Shown here in pieces: positions 25,754 to 33,567 of a stretch of 64,000 nt of DNA. The notes under the pieces are model-generated. The model ran no database searches. It saw only the letters and a program-made list of their open reading frames with translations, and was not told the origin of the DNA. Position numbers and translations under genes: made by a program. This stretch comes from an uncultured Atopobiaceae bacterium (GTDB lineage: Bacteria; Actinomycetota; Coriobacteriia; Coriobacteriales; Atopobiaceae). Every line of letters starts with the position of its first letter. Position 1 is the first letter of the stretch. The stretch spans positions 1 through 64,000 of the forward strand of contig CALUHH010000002.1 of the NCBI GenBank assembly GCA_944320385.1, in the 5' to 3' direction.

Positions 25754-26467
25754 TCAGCTCCCCCCCGGCGCCGGCTCGGCATCCCAGTCCAGAATCGGCC
25801 ACCCGTTCTTCCTCGCGACGGCGGACAGCGTCTTGCCCGGGCAGACCGCACAGGCACGGCGCGCGCGGGCGAGAAGGTCGACGTCGGTGTGGTGGTCGCC
25901 ATAGGCGGCCTCCAGTGACCAGTCGCCGGGCCCGAGATGCTCGTCGCACCAGCGTGCGACGGCACGGTACTTCTCGGCCCCCGCCACGACCGGACCCTCG
26001 ACGCAGCCCGTATAGCCCCCCGTCGCATCGCGCTTCATGCGCGTCGCGGCGAACCCGTCCGCCCCCATCGTCTTTGCCCCGAGCGCGGCGATCGGCTCGA
26101 AGGTCGCGGAGACAAGAAGGACGACGAGGCCCCGCTCGTGGCAGCGCCTGACCTCCTCGAGCGCGCGCGGGCGGTAGAGGGGCGCGAGCACCTCGTCGTG
26201 GAAGCGCTCCATGAGGGCGTCGACCTCACGGGCGCTCATCCCCTCGAGCGCCCCAAAGACGAGCTCGCGCGCCTCGCCCTGGCGATAGGGGAGGTGCAGC
26301 TCGTAGCGCACTCCCCACCAGATCAGGCGCACGAGGCTCCGCAGGGACATGATGTGGCTCCTGAAGAGGTAGCGCGTGAAGAGCGACCCCGACTGCCCGT
26401 CGATGGAGGTGCCGTCGAAGTCAAAGACCGCCACGCCGTGAACCTTGCGCTCTTGGATGGGCTGCAT
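25754..26467 (-). CDS. HAD-superfamily (subfamily IB, SerB-like) phosphatase
   Basis: A 237-residue protein from the second candidate ATG (MQPIQERKV). The N-terminal extension given by an earlier start is not HAD-like. Motif I is FDFDGTSID near residue 16, motif II LLVSATFEP near 121, and motif III YGDHHTDVDLL near 196, giving a complete catalytic set. A basic hydrophobic insert (SLRSLVRLIWWGVRYEL) forms the cap. HAD-IB enzymes dephosphorylate small molecules such as phosphoserine or lipid-linked phosphates; the substrate cannot be told here. Confidence 0.85.
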   Translation of the reverse strand: MQPIQERKVHGVAVFDFDGTSIDGQSGSLFTRYLFRSHIMSLRSLVRLIWWGVRYELHLPYRQGEARELVFGALEGMSAREVDALMERFHDEVLAPLYRPRALEEVRRCHERGLVVLLVSATFEPIAALGAKTMGADGFAATRMKRDATGGYTGCVEGPVVAGAEKYRAVARWCDEHLGPGDWSLEAAYGDHHTDVDLLARARRACAVCPGKTLSAVARKNGWPILDWDAEPAPGGS

Positions 26468-26569
26468 GGGAGTCCCGTCGTCGCACGAATGGTACGGGGA
26501 TATGATACCCCGACGTGAGCAATTGGGACGTAAGGAGAGCGCAAGAGCATGGAGCGGCGTCATGAAAAA

Positions 26570-26588
26570 GGGGCCCCGAAGGGCCCCC
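26570..26588 (-). terminator. Terminator after tRNA-Asp
   Basis: GGGGCCCC and GGGCCCCC form a short GC stem. On the minus strand it is followed by a T run (GAAAAAG on the plus strand), 12 bp past the tRNA 3' end. Confidence 0.75.
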
Positions 26589-26599
26589 AGTCAGTGCAA

Positions 26600-26676
26600 T
26601 GGCGGGATGTAAGGGACTCGAACCCTCGACCTCCGACGTGACAGGCCGGCGCTCTAACCAGCTGAGCTAACACCCC
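26600..26676 (-). tRNA. tRNA-Asp (GTC)
   Basis: A 77-nt cloverleaf with the acceptor GGGGTGT paired to ACATCCC, anticodon loop CTGTCAC (anticodon GTC), T arm GAGGGTTCGAGTCCC and an encoded CCA end. The G at the wobble position is the site where queuosine is inserted. gluQ and queT, which act in queuosine metabolism, are also in this window. Confidence 0.97.
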
Positions 26677-26696
26677 GTTCGCCTTGCGCGAGGGTT

Positions 26697-26726
26697 ATTC
26701 TGACATACAACCCATCCTCTGCGCAA
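26697..26726 (-). promoter_or_regulatory. Candidate promoter of tRNA-Asp
   Basis: Read on the minus strand, TTGCGC and CAGAAT are 18 bp apart and lie about 20 bp upstream of the tRNA. The boxes are moderate matches to the consensus. Confidence 0.4.
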
Positions 26727-26769
26727 GGGGGAATTTCAAAAAAGTTTTTCCGCCGCGCGAGGGCCGCAA

Positions 26770-27570
26770 CTAGACGAGAGAGACCTCGTGGGCGGCCCCC
26801 GCGGCGTCGGTCACCACGATCGAGGTCCCCTGAAGCTCGGCGGACGCAGCCTCGCCCTCGCCGCCCGCGACAGAGCCGCTCTCGTCAACGACGTAGGTCG
26901 CGGACCCCTGGCCGTTGATCACGTAGCACACGACGTCCCAGCCGCCGCCACGGTTCTCGGGGATGAGGATGGTGTCGGCCATGCGCGCCAGGGCGATGGG
27001 CTCGCCCTCGATGAGAAACAGCGTCGAGCTCGCCCCCGAGGCGCTCGTGCAGACGAGCTCCCACGTGCCGTCGTCGCCCTGCACCAGGGCATAGGCGTCT
27101 CCGGCGTAGTGGACGGACTCGCCCACCGCCACCTGCTCGCTGCCGGCGTCGTTGGCCAGCTGCTGCTCCTGGAGCTGCTGCTCCTGCTCGGTGAGCTGCA
27201 AGGTCTGCGTGGGCGCGTCGTCCTTCTCGCCCGAACCGCTGACCAGGCCCGTCACGCAGCTTCCGACGACGAACACGATGGCCAGAGCCAGAATCGCCAT
27301 GATGACGAGAAGCACGACGTTCCTGCCGCTGCGAGCGGGGCCGACGTCGGACGCCTTGGCCTCGGGGTGACGCTCGAAGTAGCGCTTCTCTGCCTTCTTG
27401 CGGGCCTTGTCGGCCACCTCGGCGGCGTTCTTGCGCGTGGTGACGCGGGCGCCCTGACCCGAGCGGATGGTGGAGATGCCCTCGTCGGCACCAGACGTGC
27501 GGGCCCGGCTCCCCGTGCGCGGCGCGGCGTGGGACGGGCGCGCGGCGTGCCTTCTCTTCTCGTCTGCCAT
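26770..27570 (-). CDS. Membrane-anchored hypothetical protein
   Basis: A 266-residue protein from the ATG preceded by GGAGGAACC. The first 80 residues are basic and polar (MADEKRRHAARPS..., then a Lys-rich stretch KARKKAEKRYFERHP). One membrane helix (NVVLLVIMAILALAIVFVV, about residues 84-103) follows. The remainder is extracytoplasmic, with a Gln-rich segment and a beta-rich domain of about 130 residues. I recognise no family. It is the last gene of the dnaX-ybaB-recR group, 20 bp after recR, and may be a coriobacterial envelope protein. Confidence 0.75.
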   Translation of the reverse strand: MADEKRRHAARPSHAAPRTGSRARTSGADEGISTIRSGQGARVTTRKNAAEVADKARKKAEKRYFERHPEAKASDVGPARSGRNVVLLVIMAILALAIVFVVGSCVTGLVSGSGEKDDAPTQTLQLTEQEQQLQEQQLANDAGSEQVAVGESVHYAGDAYALVQGDDGTWELVCTSASGASSTLFLIEGEPIALARMADTILIPENRGGGWDVVCYVINGQGSATYVVDESGSVAGGEGEAASAELQGTSIVVTDAAGAAHEVSLV

Positions 27571-27590
27571 AGCGGTTCCTCCTTGCCTTG

Positions 27591-28199
27591 CTAAACCTCT
27601 CGCCGCTCCTCGATGGCGCGGCCGAGGGTGATCTCGTCGGCGTACTCCAGGTCCCCGCCCACGGGCAGGCCGCTCGCGAGGCGCGAGGTCCTCACCCCGA
27701 GCGGGCGGATGACGCGGGCGAGGTAGGTCGCCGTGGTCTCGCCCTCGACGTCGGGGTTGGTGGCGAGAATGACCTCGTGCACCTCGCCGTCCGCCAGGCG
27801 CGCGAGCAGCTCGCGAACGTGCAGCTGCTCGGGGCCGATCTTGTCCATCGGGCTGATGACGCCCCCCAGCACGTGGTAGAGCCCGTGATAGGCACCGGTG
27901 CGCTCGATCGCGGTGACGTCGCGCGGCTCTGAGACCACGCAGATCGAGCTGCGGTCCCGGCCGGCGTCCGCGCAGACGTCGCAGGTGTCGCGCGTCGCGT
28001 AGCTGAAGCATACCGGGCAGAAGTGCACCTGCTGCTTGACCTCCAGAATCGCCTGGGCGAGACGGCGCGCCTCCTCGGCGTCGGCCTCGAGCAGGTGGTA
28101 TGCGATTCGCTGTGCCGACTTGGGGCCGATGCCGGGCAGCCTGCCGAGCTCGTCGAGGAGCCGTTGGAGCGCGCGCCCGTCGTTGACGGAGAAGTCCAT
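27591..28199 (-). CDS. recR: Recombination protein RecR
   Basis: A 202-residue RecR: helix-hairpin-helix [17 protein letters not shown] near residue 21, a zinc finger with CPVC and CDVC near residues 61-76, then a Toprim domain ([32 protein letters not shown]). It acts with RecF and RecO in loading RecA at gaps. Its position after dnaX and ybaB is the classic conserved order. Confidence 0.97.
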   Translation of the reverse strand: MDFSVNDGRALQRLLDELGRLPGIGPKSAQRIAYHLLEADAEEARRLAQAILEVKQQVHFCPVCFSYATRDTCDVCADAGRDRSSICVVSEPRDVTAIERTGAYHGLYHVLGGVISPMDKIGPEQLHVRELLARLADGEVHEVILATNPDVEGETTATYLARVIRPLGVRTSRLASGLPVGGDLEYADEITLGRAIEERREV

Positions 28200-28208
28200 C
28201 CCGTGCCC

Positions 28209-28544
28209 CTAGAAGAGCCCCGGGATGTTGAGGCCGCCCGTCACGGAGCCCATCTGCTGGCTCGCCATCTGCTCGGCGGACTCGAGCGCGTCGTTGACGG
28301 CGGCGAGGATCATGTCCTGCAGCATCTCAACGTCCTCGGGATCCAGGGCCTCGGGGTCGATGGTGAGCGAGGTGAGGCGCATGCCGCCCGTGGCAGTGAC
28401 CTTCACGGCGCCGCCGCCGGCGCTCGCCGACACCTCTGTCGAGGCGACCTTCTGCTGCACGGCGATGAGCTGCTCCTGCATCTTGCGCGCCTGCGCGATC
28501 ATCTGGTTGCGGTTCATGCCGCCCATGTTGTATCCCCTGGCCAT
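28209..28544 (-). CDS. YbaB/EbfC-family nucleoid-associated protein
   Basis: A 111-residue protein (NQMIAQARKMQEQLIAVQQKV, then VKVTATGGMRLTSLTIDPEAL) with the family's helix-strand-helix shape and a disordered end. YbaB proteins dimerise as tweezers on DNA. It sits between dnaX and recR as in most bacteria. Start ATG, with AAAGGAACCGC upstream. Confidence 0.94.
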   Translation of the reverse strand: MARGYNMGGMNRNQMIAQARKMQEQLIAVQQKVASTEVSASAGGGAVKVTATGGMRLTSLTIDPEALDPEDVEMLQDMILAAVNDALESAEQMASQQMGSVTGGLNIPGLF

Positions 28545-28566
28545 TGCGGTTCCTTTCGTTCGTTTC

Positions 28567-30873
28567 CTAATCGTCGTCCTCGTCGTCGACGGGCTCGTCG
28601 GTAAAGCCCATCTCGGAGGCGTCGTCGTCCATTGCGAGCTCCTCCGCCGCATCCTCGTCGGAGGTCGTAGCCGCGCTCTCCACGCTCACCGACAGCGGCT
28701 GCCCGAACGCCTCGGCCAACATGGAGGCGATGCTCGCGAACTCGGGGGTGAGGCCGTCCCCGCTCCCGACCCCGACGGGGCCTCCCCCGTCCGCTCGGCG
28801 CTCGTCGCTGCGCTCCTCGCTCGCTTCGTGACTCGCGACGGGGGAGGCCCCGTCGGGGTCGGGAGCGGGGACGGGCCCCGGGTCCGCCGGCATGGGGGCG
28901 GGAAGGTCGGGCTCGTAGACTTCTTCGTAGACCGCCACGTCGGCGTCGGTGTAGGGGACGACGTCGTCGTCCGGGGCGGGCTCGTCCCATGGCATCGGGT
29001 AGGCGGGCTTCTCGGGCTCTGCGGGTGCCGCGGGCGCGGCGGGCTGAGGCTGGGGCTCCGGAGCAGGTGTCGGGGCCGGCTTCGGGGCAGGGGCTGGAGC
29101 CTGGGTCCGCTCGGCGCGGGCGATGTTGGCGCCCGCGAGGCTCGACTCCACGTAGACCACCTGACGCGGGCCGAAGGCGGCGGCGATCACCGGGTCCACG
29201 CTCGCTCGGACGTCGGAGCGCTCGAGCATGCGCGCGGCGAAGTGCGAGCCCTTGGGCAGCGACACCATAAGCTTCTCGCCGTCATCGGAGACCGCCGTGG
29301 ACGAGAGGAGCAGCGACCCCTTCGCCGGCACCTGCGCCACGAGCCGGTCGACGACCTGCTTCCAGAGGCGCTGGAGGTTGCCGTTTGTGACGCCCCCGCC
29401 GCCGCGCCGGGCTCCCCCATCCGCTCGGCGCTCCTCGCTGCGCTCGTCGCTCGCTTCGCGACTCGCGATGGGGGAGCCCGGGGCGGCGGCGGGGGCACTC
29501 GGCACCGGAGGCTCCTCGGGTGCGGGGGTCGTCGGCCGCTCGGGCGCGGGGGCAGGCGACGGGGTTGCGGCCCTCTCGGCGGTCGGCTCCGTGACGTGCT
29601 CCTCCGGGGAGGGTTGGGGGTGGGAGGGTGACTCGGGTTGGGGCGTTGACGGAGATGAGGGCATCTGCTCGAGGGTCTTCTCGATAATGGGGGCGGCGCT
29701 TGCGAGGGCGCCGGGGATGGCGAGGATGGCAACCTGGCGCTCGAGGTCGGCGACGCGCTCCGCGAGGGAGTCGAGCGTGAGGTCGGAGGCCGGGCGGGCG
29801 ATGCGCGTGAGGGCGATCTCGAGAGCGAGGCGCTGGTTGGTGGCCGTGCGCATCTCGCTCGAGGCGTCGCCCAGGATGGTGAGCACGCGGGAGAGGCGAT
29901 CGGTCGAGCCGTACGCGGCGGCCTCGGCGCGCAGGGCGTCGAGCTCGTCTCCGCGCGCGGCCACCACGTCCTCGGCGCTCGGAACGGCAGCGACGACGTA
30001 GACGTCGCGCACGTGGGCCGAGAGCTCCCGGGTGAACTGAAGCAGGTCGCGGCCGGCGTCCGCCAGCTCCGCGACCTCCGCGAAGAGCGCGCCGACGTCG
30101 CGGTGCGCCATCGCGCGGGACACCTTGCCCAAGGTGGAGCCGGAGACCTCGCCGAGGAAGTCCGTGGCCGCGGCTACGTCGATGGTGCCCGCGCCAAAGA
30201 CCGAGAGCTGCTCGAGCGAGGTCAGCGCGTCGCGCATGCCTCCGCGCGCGTGGCGCACGATCAGCTCGAGCGCGGCCTCGTCATAGGAGAACCCCTCCTG
30301 CTTGCACACGAAGGCGAGGTGGGCCTGCATCTCGTCGTTGCCGATGGCGTGGAAGTCAAAGCGCTGCACGCGCGAGAGGATCGTGGCCAGGATCTTCTGC
30401 GGGTCGGTCGTGCACATGATGAAGACCACGTGCTCGGGAGGCTCCTCGAGCGTCTTGAGCAGCGCGTTGAACGCCGCCGTCGTGAGCATGTGGACCTCGT
30501 CGATGATGTAGACCTTGCAGCGGCCCATGGCCGGCGCGTAGCTCACGCGGCTGATGATCTCCTCGCGGACGTTGTCCACGCCGGTGCGCGACGCCGCGTC
30601 GAGCTCGATCACGTCGGGGTGCTCGCCGGCGGCGATGAGACGGCACTGCTCGCAGCTGCCGTCGGGCAGGGCCGCCGGGCCCTTCTCGCACATGAGGGCC
30701 TTGGCGAGGATGCGCGCCATCGTGGTCTTGCCGGTGCCGCGCGGGCCGCAGAAGAGGTAGGCATGGCTCGTGCGCCCCTCGAGCACGGCTCGCTTGAGGG
30801 TCTCGACTACGTGGGCCTGCCCCACGACCTGCTCAAAGGTCTGCGGGCGGTACTTGGTGTAGAGCGATTCCAT
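28567..30873 (-). CDS. dnaX: DNA polymerase III subunits gamma/tau, carrying two palindromic insertions
   Basis: A 768-residue protein from MESLYTKYRPQTFEQVVGQ. The AAA+ clamp-loader domain has Walker A GPRGTGKTT near residue 43, four zinc-binding cysteines, the DEVHML Walker B near 125 and the sensor-1 region. Domain III follows to about residue 360. The rest is a long Pro/Ala/Glu linker ending in an acidic tail. Two near-identical peptides, EASDERSEERRADGG near residue 475 and EASEERSDERRADGG near residue 690, are encoded by the loops of inverted repeats. They sit in the disordered region, so they probably do not harm function. The gene is in the conserved SRP RNA-dnaX-ybaB-recR neighbourhood. 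Confidence 0.96.
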   Translation of the reverse strand: MESLYTKYRPQTFEQVVGQAHVVETLKRAVLEGRTSHAYLFCGPRGTGKTTMARILAKALMCEKGPAALPDGSCEQCRLIAAGEHPDVIELDAASRTGVDNVREEIISRVSYAPAMGRCKVYIIDEVHMLTTAAFNALLKTLEEPPEHVVFIMCTTDPQKILATILSRVQRFDFHAIGNDEMQAHLAFVCKQEGFSYDEAALELIVRHARGGMRDALTSLEQLSVFGAGTIDVAAATDFLGEVSGSTLGKVSRAMAHRDVGALFAEVAELADAGRDLLQFTRELSAHVRDVYVVAAVPSAEDVVAARGDELDALRAEAAAYGSTDRLSRVLTILGDASSEMRTATNQRLALEIALTRIARPASDLTLDSLAERVADLERQVAILAIPGALASAAPIIEKTLEQMPSSPSTPQPESPSHPQPSPEEHVTEPTAERAATPSPAPAPERPTTPAPEEPPVPSAPAAAPGSPIASREASDERSEERRADGGARRGGGGVTNGNLQRLWKQVVDRLVAQVPAKGSLLLSSTAVSDDGEKLMVSLPKGSHFAARMLERSDVRASVDPVIAAAFGPRQVVYVESSLAGANIARAERTQAPAPAPKPAPTPAPEPQPQPAAPAAPAEPEKPAYPMPWDEPAPDDDVVPYTDADVAVYEEVYEPDLPAPMPADPGPVPAPDPDGASPVASHEASEERSDERRADGGGPVGVGSGDGLTPEFASIASMLAEAFGQPLSVSVESAATTSDEDAAEELAMDDDASEMGFTDEPVDDEDDD
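28756..28872. repeat. Palindromic insertion 1 within dnaX (36-bp perfect arms)
   Basis: The arm GTCCCCGCTCCCGACCCCGA... (28756-28791) is repeated exactly, inverted, at 28837-28872. The 45-bp loop is nearly identical to the loop of the second dnaX palindrome. Both are read in the same frame, so the element adds a charged peptide without breaking dnaX. Confidence 0.9.
29392..29496. repeat. Palindromic insertion 2 within dnaX (29-bp arms)
   Basis: GCCCCCGCCGCCGCGCCGGG... (29392-29420) is inverted at 29468-29496 with one mismatch. The 47-bp loop (29421-29467) differs from that of the first element at about three positions. The outer arms differ from those of the first element except for the shared CTCCCCC next to the loop. 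Confidence 0.9.
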
Positions 30874-30998
30874 GCGGCCTCCCGGCAACGTGACCTACGG
30901 CCTTCCAGTATACCCGCGACGGGCGCGCGACGGCCAACGCCCACAGGTTCTTCTCGCGCGGGCGATACGGACGCGGGGTCGCGGGCCCCGCCGTCCGG

Positions 30999-31124
30999 AA
31001 CTCCCAAACTTCTGTACTTTGGGAGTGCACTTAAAATCGGGGCTTTGCGTTTGCGCAGGTAGACAGGTCGACCGTTCTTCTTGCCCCGGTAGGTGCGTCT
31101 GTAAAGCACAGAAGTTTGGGAGTT
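30999..31124. repeat. 126-bp palindromic element, family A copy 1
   Basis: AACTCCCAAACTTCTGTAC (from 30999) is repeated inverted, with one mismatch, at the right end (31104-31124). The interior contains GGTCGACCGTTCTTCTTGCC. A second copy with the same arms and a related interior lies at 52108-52234. It fills most of the gap between dnaX and the PH-domain gene. GTTCTTCTCG lies to its left (30947) and CGAGAAGGAC to its right (31147). Confidence 0.8.
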
Positions 31125-31165
31125 TGTGGCGGCGGAACGAGCCGGGCGAGAAGGACGTGCGCCCG

Positions 31166-32764
31166 TTACCCGCGGGGGCGAAACCACGCAAGGAGCTCGT
31201 CCGCGGCGTCGGCGGGCAGGTCGCGCAGCTCAAGACCGTCGGAGGTCCCGGCGGCGGTGCGCACGGAGAGGCTCGCGACCCCGGCGCGGCGCTGGAAGGG
31301 GCTGGCAGCGAGCTCCATGCGCTGCAGGCGGGCGCGCGGCACGACCGTGGTCAGGCGCGTGAGGCCGCCGGTGACCAGCACCAGCTCGCGGCGGGTGTGG
31401 CCAAAACGGGCGTGGCGGCAGGCGCGCAGCGCGTTGGCGACGAGGCCGACGAGCAGCGCGACGCTCAGCGCGACAGCGGCCACGAGCAGGGGGCGCAGCA
31501 GCCACGTGGCGCTGTCGAGCAGGCCCGAGAGGCCAAAGAGCCAGAGCGCACCCGCGTTGAGCGCGGCGGCAAATGGCCACCAGATCGCCGCGCGCACCAC
31601 AGCGCGACGCCGCGCGACGGGCTCCAGGCGCCCCAGCGCCACGCCGCCCAAGACACCCGCATACTCGGGCAGGACCTCGGCGAGAAACGCGTCGAGGTCG
31701 CCCCTGCGGATGAACGGGTGAAGGAGCACGCTGCCCGAGGGCTCGCCGTCCTTCTCGCCTGGCGCGGCAACCACCTGCGCCGTCACCTCGGCATACCCGA
31801 TGAGCTGGCGAATGATGCCCTGGCGCACGGCCACGAACTGGACCCGGCCCTCCACGAGCGTGCACGAGGAGCGTGAGAGCAGGCCGTGCTCCACGATCAC
31901 GCGATCTTCGTAGCGCTCCACGCGGTAGCCGCCGTAGCGCACGAGGTTCACGACAAACGAGACGACCGCGCCCAGCACGAGCACCGCGACCACAAACCCA
32001 GCCACCAGCGGGATGAGCGCCGGGATCGCCGCGGCGATGAGCTCGTCGCCTGCGCCCTCGAGGTCGAGCGCACCCCACTCGATGAGGTTGTTGAGCCAGT
32101 TGGCCAGAAGTATCACGAGCGCCACGGCCTGGCCGCCGGCGCTCACCTGGGACACGGCCGCCAGAAGAAGGTCGCGGCCGGCGAGCGTGAAGACGGCAAG
32201 CGGTCGATCCTCGGCAGGGGCGGCCGCGGAGCCCGCGTCCTTCTCGTCCGACGCCGGCGCGCCGCCCCTGCGGCGGAAGAGCTCCGCCCGCAGCGTCTCG
32301 GCCTCTACCTCGCGCAGGCCGCAGATCTTGGACGCATCGCCCTCCGAGGCCGCGGCACCCGTGTCGAGGTCCAGCGTCACGAGGCCGAAAACGCGCTCGA
32401 ACAGCGTCGAGCTCATCGAGACCGTGTGGATGTGGTCATAGGGGATGGTGATGCTTCGGCGGCTGAACGGGCCCCAGCCCAGGCCCCAGCACACGTGGAC
32501 GCCGTCGTCGACGAGCTCCCAGGTGCGGGCGCGCCAGACGGCGAAGCTCAGGAGCAGGCAGGCTGCGAAGATGGCCGCAGCTGCGAGGGCGAGCTTGGCG
32601 AGCGCGCCGAGGTCGCCGCCAAAGAAGTCGGGCGCGAGCATGAACGCGGCAAGCGTCACCAGACCCGACGCCATCTTGAGCGCCTCGACGGGCACCGAGA
32701 GCGGGTTGGCGCGGCGCACGCCGGAAAGACCTTGGGCAGCGCGGTCCTTCTCGCCCGTGCTCAC
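31166..32764 (-). CDS. Membrane protein with bacterial PH (bPH2/DUF304) domains, YdbT-like
   Basis: A 532-residue protein from a GTG that overlaps the previous gene's stop (GTGTGA arrangement). It has paired hydrophobic helices near residues 25-65 and 190-255 and again near 380-430. Between and after them are beta-rich PH-like domains: WELVDDGVHVCWGLGWGPF with IPYDHIHTV, YRVERYEDRVIVEHGLLS with VEGRVQFVAVRQG, and a last one with ELVLVTGGL and VPRARLQRMEL. This is the architecture of B. subtilis YdbT, which acts with YdbS. The precise function of the pair is unclear. Confidence 0.85.
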   Translation of the reverse strand: MSTGEKDRAAQGLSGVRRANPLSVPVEALKMASGLVTLAAFMLAPDFFGGDLGALAKLALAAAAIFAACLLLSFAVWRARTWELVDDGVHVCWGLGWGPFSRRSITIPYDHIHTVSMSSTLFERVFGLVTLDLDTGAAASEGDASKICGLREVEAETLRAELFRRRGGAPASDEKDAGSAAAPAEDRPLAVFTLAGRDLLLAAVSQVSAGGQAVALVILLANWLNNLIEWGALDLEGAGDELIAAAIPALIPLVAGFVVAVLVLGAVVSFVVNLVRYGGYRVERYEDRVIVEHGLLSRSSCTLVEGRVQFVAVRQGIIRQLIGYAEVTAQVVAAPGEKDGEPSGSVLLHPFIRRGDLDAFLAEVLPEYAGVLGGVALGRLEPVARRRAVVRAAIWWPFAAALNAGALWLFGLSGLLDSATWLLRPLLVAAVALSVALLVGLVANALRACRHARFGHTRRELVLVTGGLTRLTTVVPRARLQRMELAASPFQRRAGVASLSVRTAAGTSDGLELRDLPADAADELLAWFRPRG

Positions 32765-33240
32765 ACGTCCTCCTTGGCGAGGCGCGCGAGCTCGGCCACG
32801 CGGTCGCGCAGCTCGTTGGCATCCGCCTCCGCGAGGCCCGGGATCTCGAAGCTCTCGCCCGCCGTGGAGACGGTCACCGTGGCCAGGCCGTGGGCGCGCA
32901 GGATGGGTCCCTGCTTGGTCTGCACGTGCTGGACGCGCACGAGGGGCACGAGCACGCGCTTCTTGACGAAGACGCCGTGGTAGAGGTCGACGTCGGTGGG
33001 GGTGACGTCGTAGCGCCAGGTAGCGTACTCGATGGGCGGCGAGATCAGCAGATCGCCCACGCAGATTGCCTCGACGACGCCGCCGACGAGGTAGACCCAG
33101 AAGACGTCGCCGCCGAGATGGCGCACGATGAGCCAGGCGACCACGGTCAGCGCGGCCACCACGACGATGCCGACCACGTCGGAGATGCGCCACACGCGCA
33201 GCATGCGCGGGTCAAGGCGGTGAGCGGGAAGCTGGGTCAC
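32761..33240 (-). CDS. PH-domain membrane protein, YdbS-like
   Basis: A 159-residue protein starting at GTG with GAGGAGACCCCCC upstream. Two membrane helices (VVGIVVVAALTVVAWLIV and WVYLVGGVVEAICVGDLL) are followed by one bPH2 domain (YDVTPTDVDLYHGVFVKKRVL, PLVRVQHVQTKQGP). It is coupled to the larger YdbT-like gene downstream. The small-plus-large PH pair matches ydbS-ydbT. It begins 28 bp after the SRP RNA 3' end. Confidence 0.88.
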   Translation of the reverse strand: MTQLPAHRLDPRMLRVWRISDVVGIVVVAALTVVAWLIVRHLGGDVFWVYLVGGVVEAICVGDLLISPPIEYATWRYDVTPTDVDLYHGVFVKKRVLVPLVRVQHVQTKQGPILRAHGLATVTVSTAGESFEIPGLAEADANELRDRVAELARLAKEDV

Positions 33241-33267
33241 GGGGGGTCTCCTCTGGGCATGAAAAAA

Positions 33268-33373
33268 GCGCGCTCGATGGGATCGGGTGCCCGCCAGAGG
33301 CCCCTTATGGCTGCTGCCTCCCGGCCCTGACCAGGTTCGAGGTGTTGCGTCACCCGAACCCATCGAACGCGCT
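33268..33373 (-). ncRNA. ffs: Signal recognition particle RNA (4.5S type)
   Basis: On the minus strand the apical domain reads GGTCAGGGCCGGGAGGCAGC then AGCC, the conserved Ffh-binding loop. Long flanking arms pair (GCGCGTTCGATGGG with CCCATCGAGCGCGC). A T run (33262-33267) follows the last stem and ends transcription. At about 106 nt it is the short bacterial form without an Alu domain. It lies upstream of the dnaX group, as in many Firmicutes. Confidence 0.95.
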
Positions 33374-33404
33374 CGGCAAGAGTGTAGCAGAAGCCGCCGG
33401 AGTA

Positions 33405-33498
33405 GCGGTGTACATTGGCCCACCGCGCATACCTCCCATTTTGGAGGGTAATTCTCTTCAAAAACGGGAGGTATGCGCGGTGGGCAAAAGTACACCGC
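33405..33498. repeat. Palindrome upstream of ade and SRP RNA
   Basis: GCGGTGTAC (33405) pairs with GTACACCGC (33490), and GCCCACCGCGCATACCTCCC (33418-33437) pairs exactly with 33466-33485. A smaller internal hairpin (CCTCCCATTTTGGAGG) lies near the centre. It sits between the divergent SRP RNA and adenine deaminase genes, so it overlaps or abuts both promoters. Confidence 0.8.
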
Positions 33499-33567
33499 CT
33501 GCCGACCGCGCCTCGCGGCGCGCCACGCACGCGCTACCCTTGTCAAAACGTCGACCGAGGAGGCCTC

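Noticed and set aside
30947-31156. Inverted CTTCTCG/CGAGAAG pairs as systematic borders of palindromic elements and of tRNA-Arg (62602/62852)
   Set aside because: The heptamer is so frequent (roughly one per 600 bp) that flanking pairs at a few hundred bp are expected by chance. Only the exact decamer pair around the left array is kept as notable.
32761-33567. Protein-coding extension of the PH-domain gene through the SRP RNA and palindrome
   Set aside because: The open frame continues upstream but runs over a clear SRP RNA and has no domain similarity. A GTG with a strong ribosome site lies at 33240.
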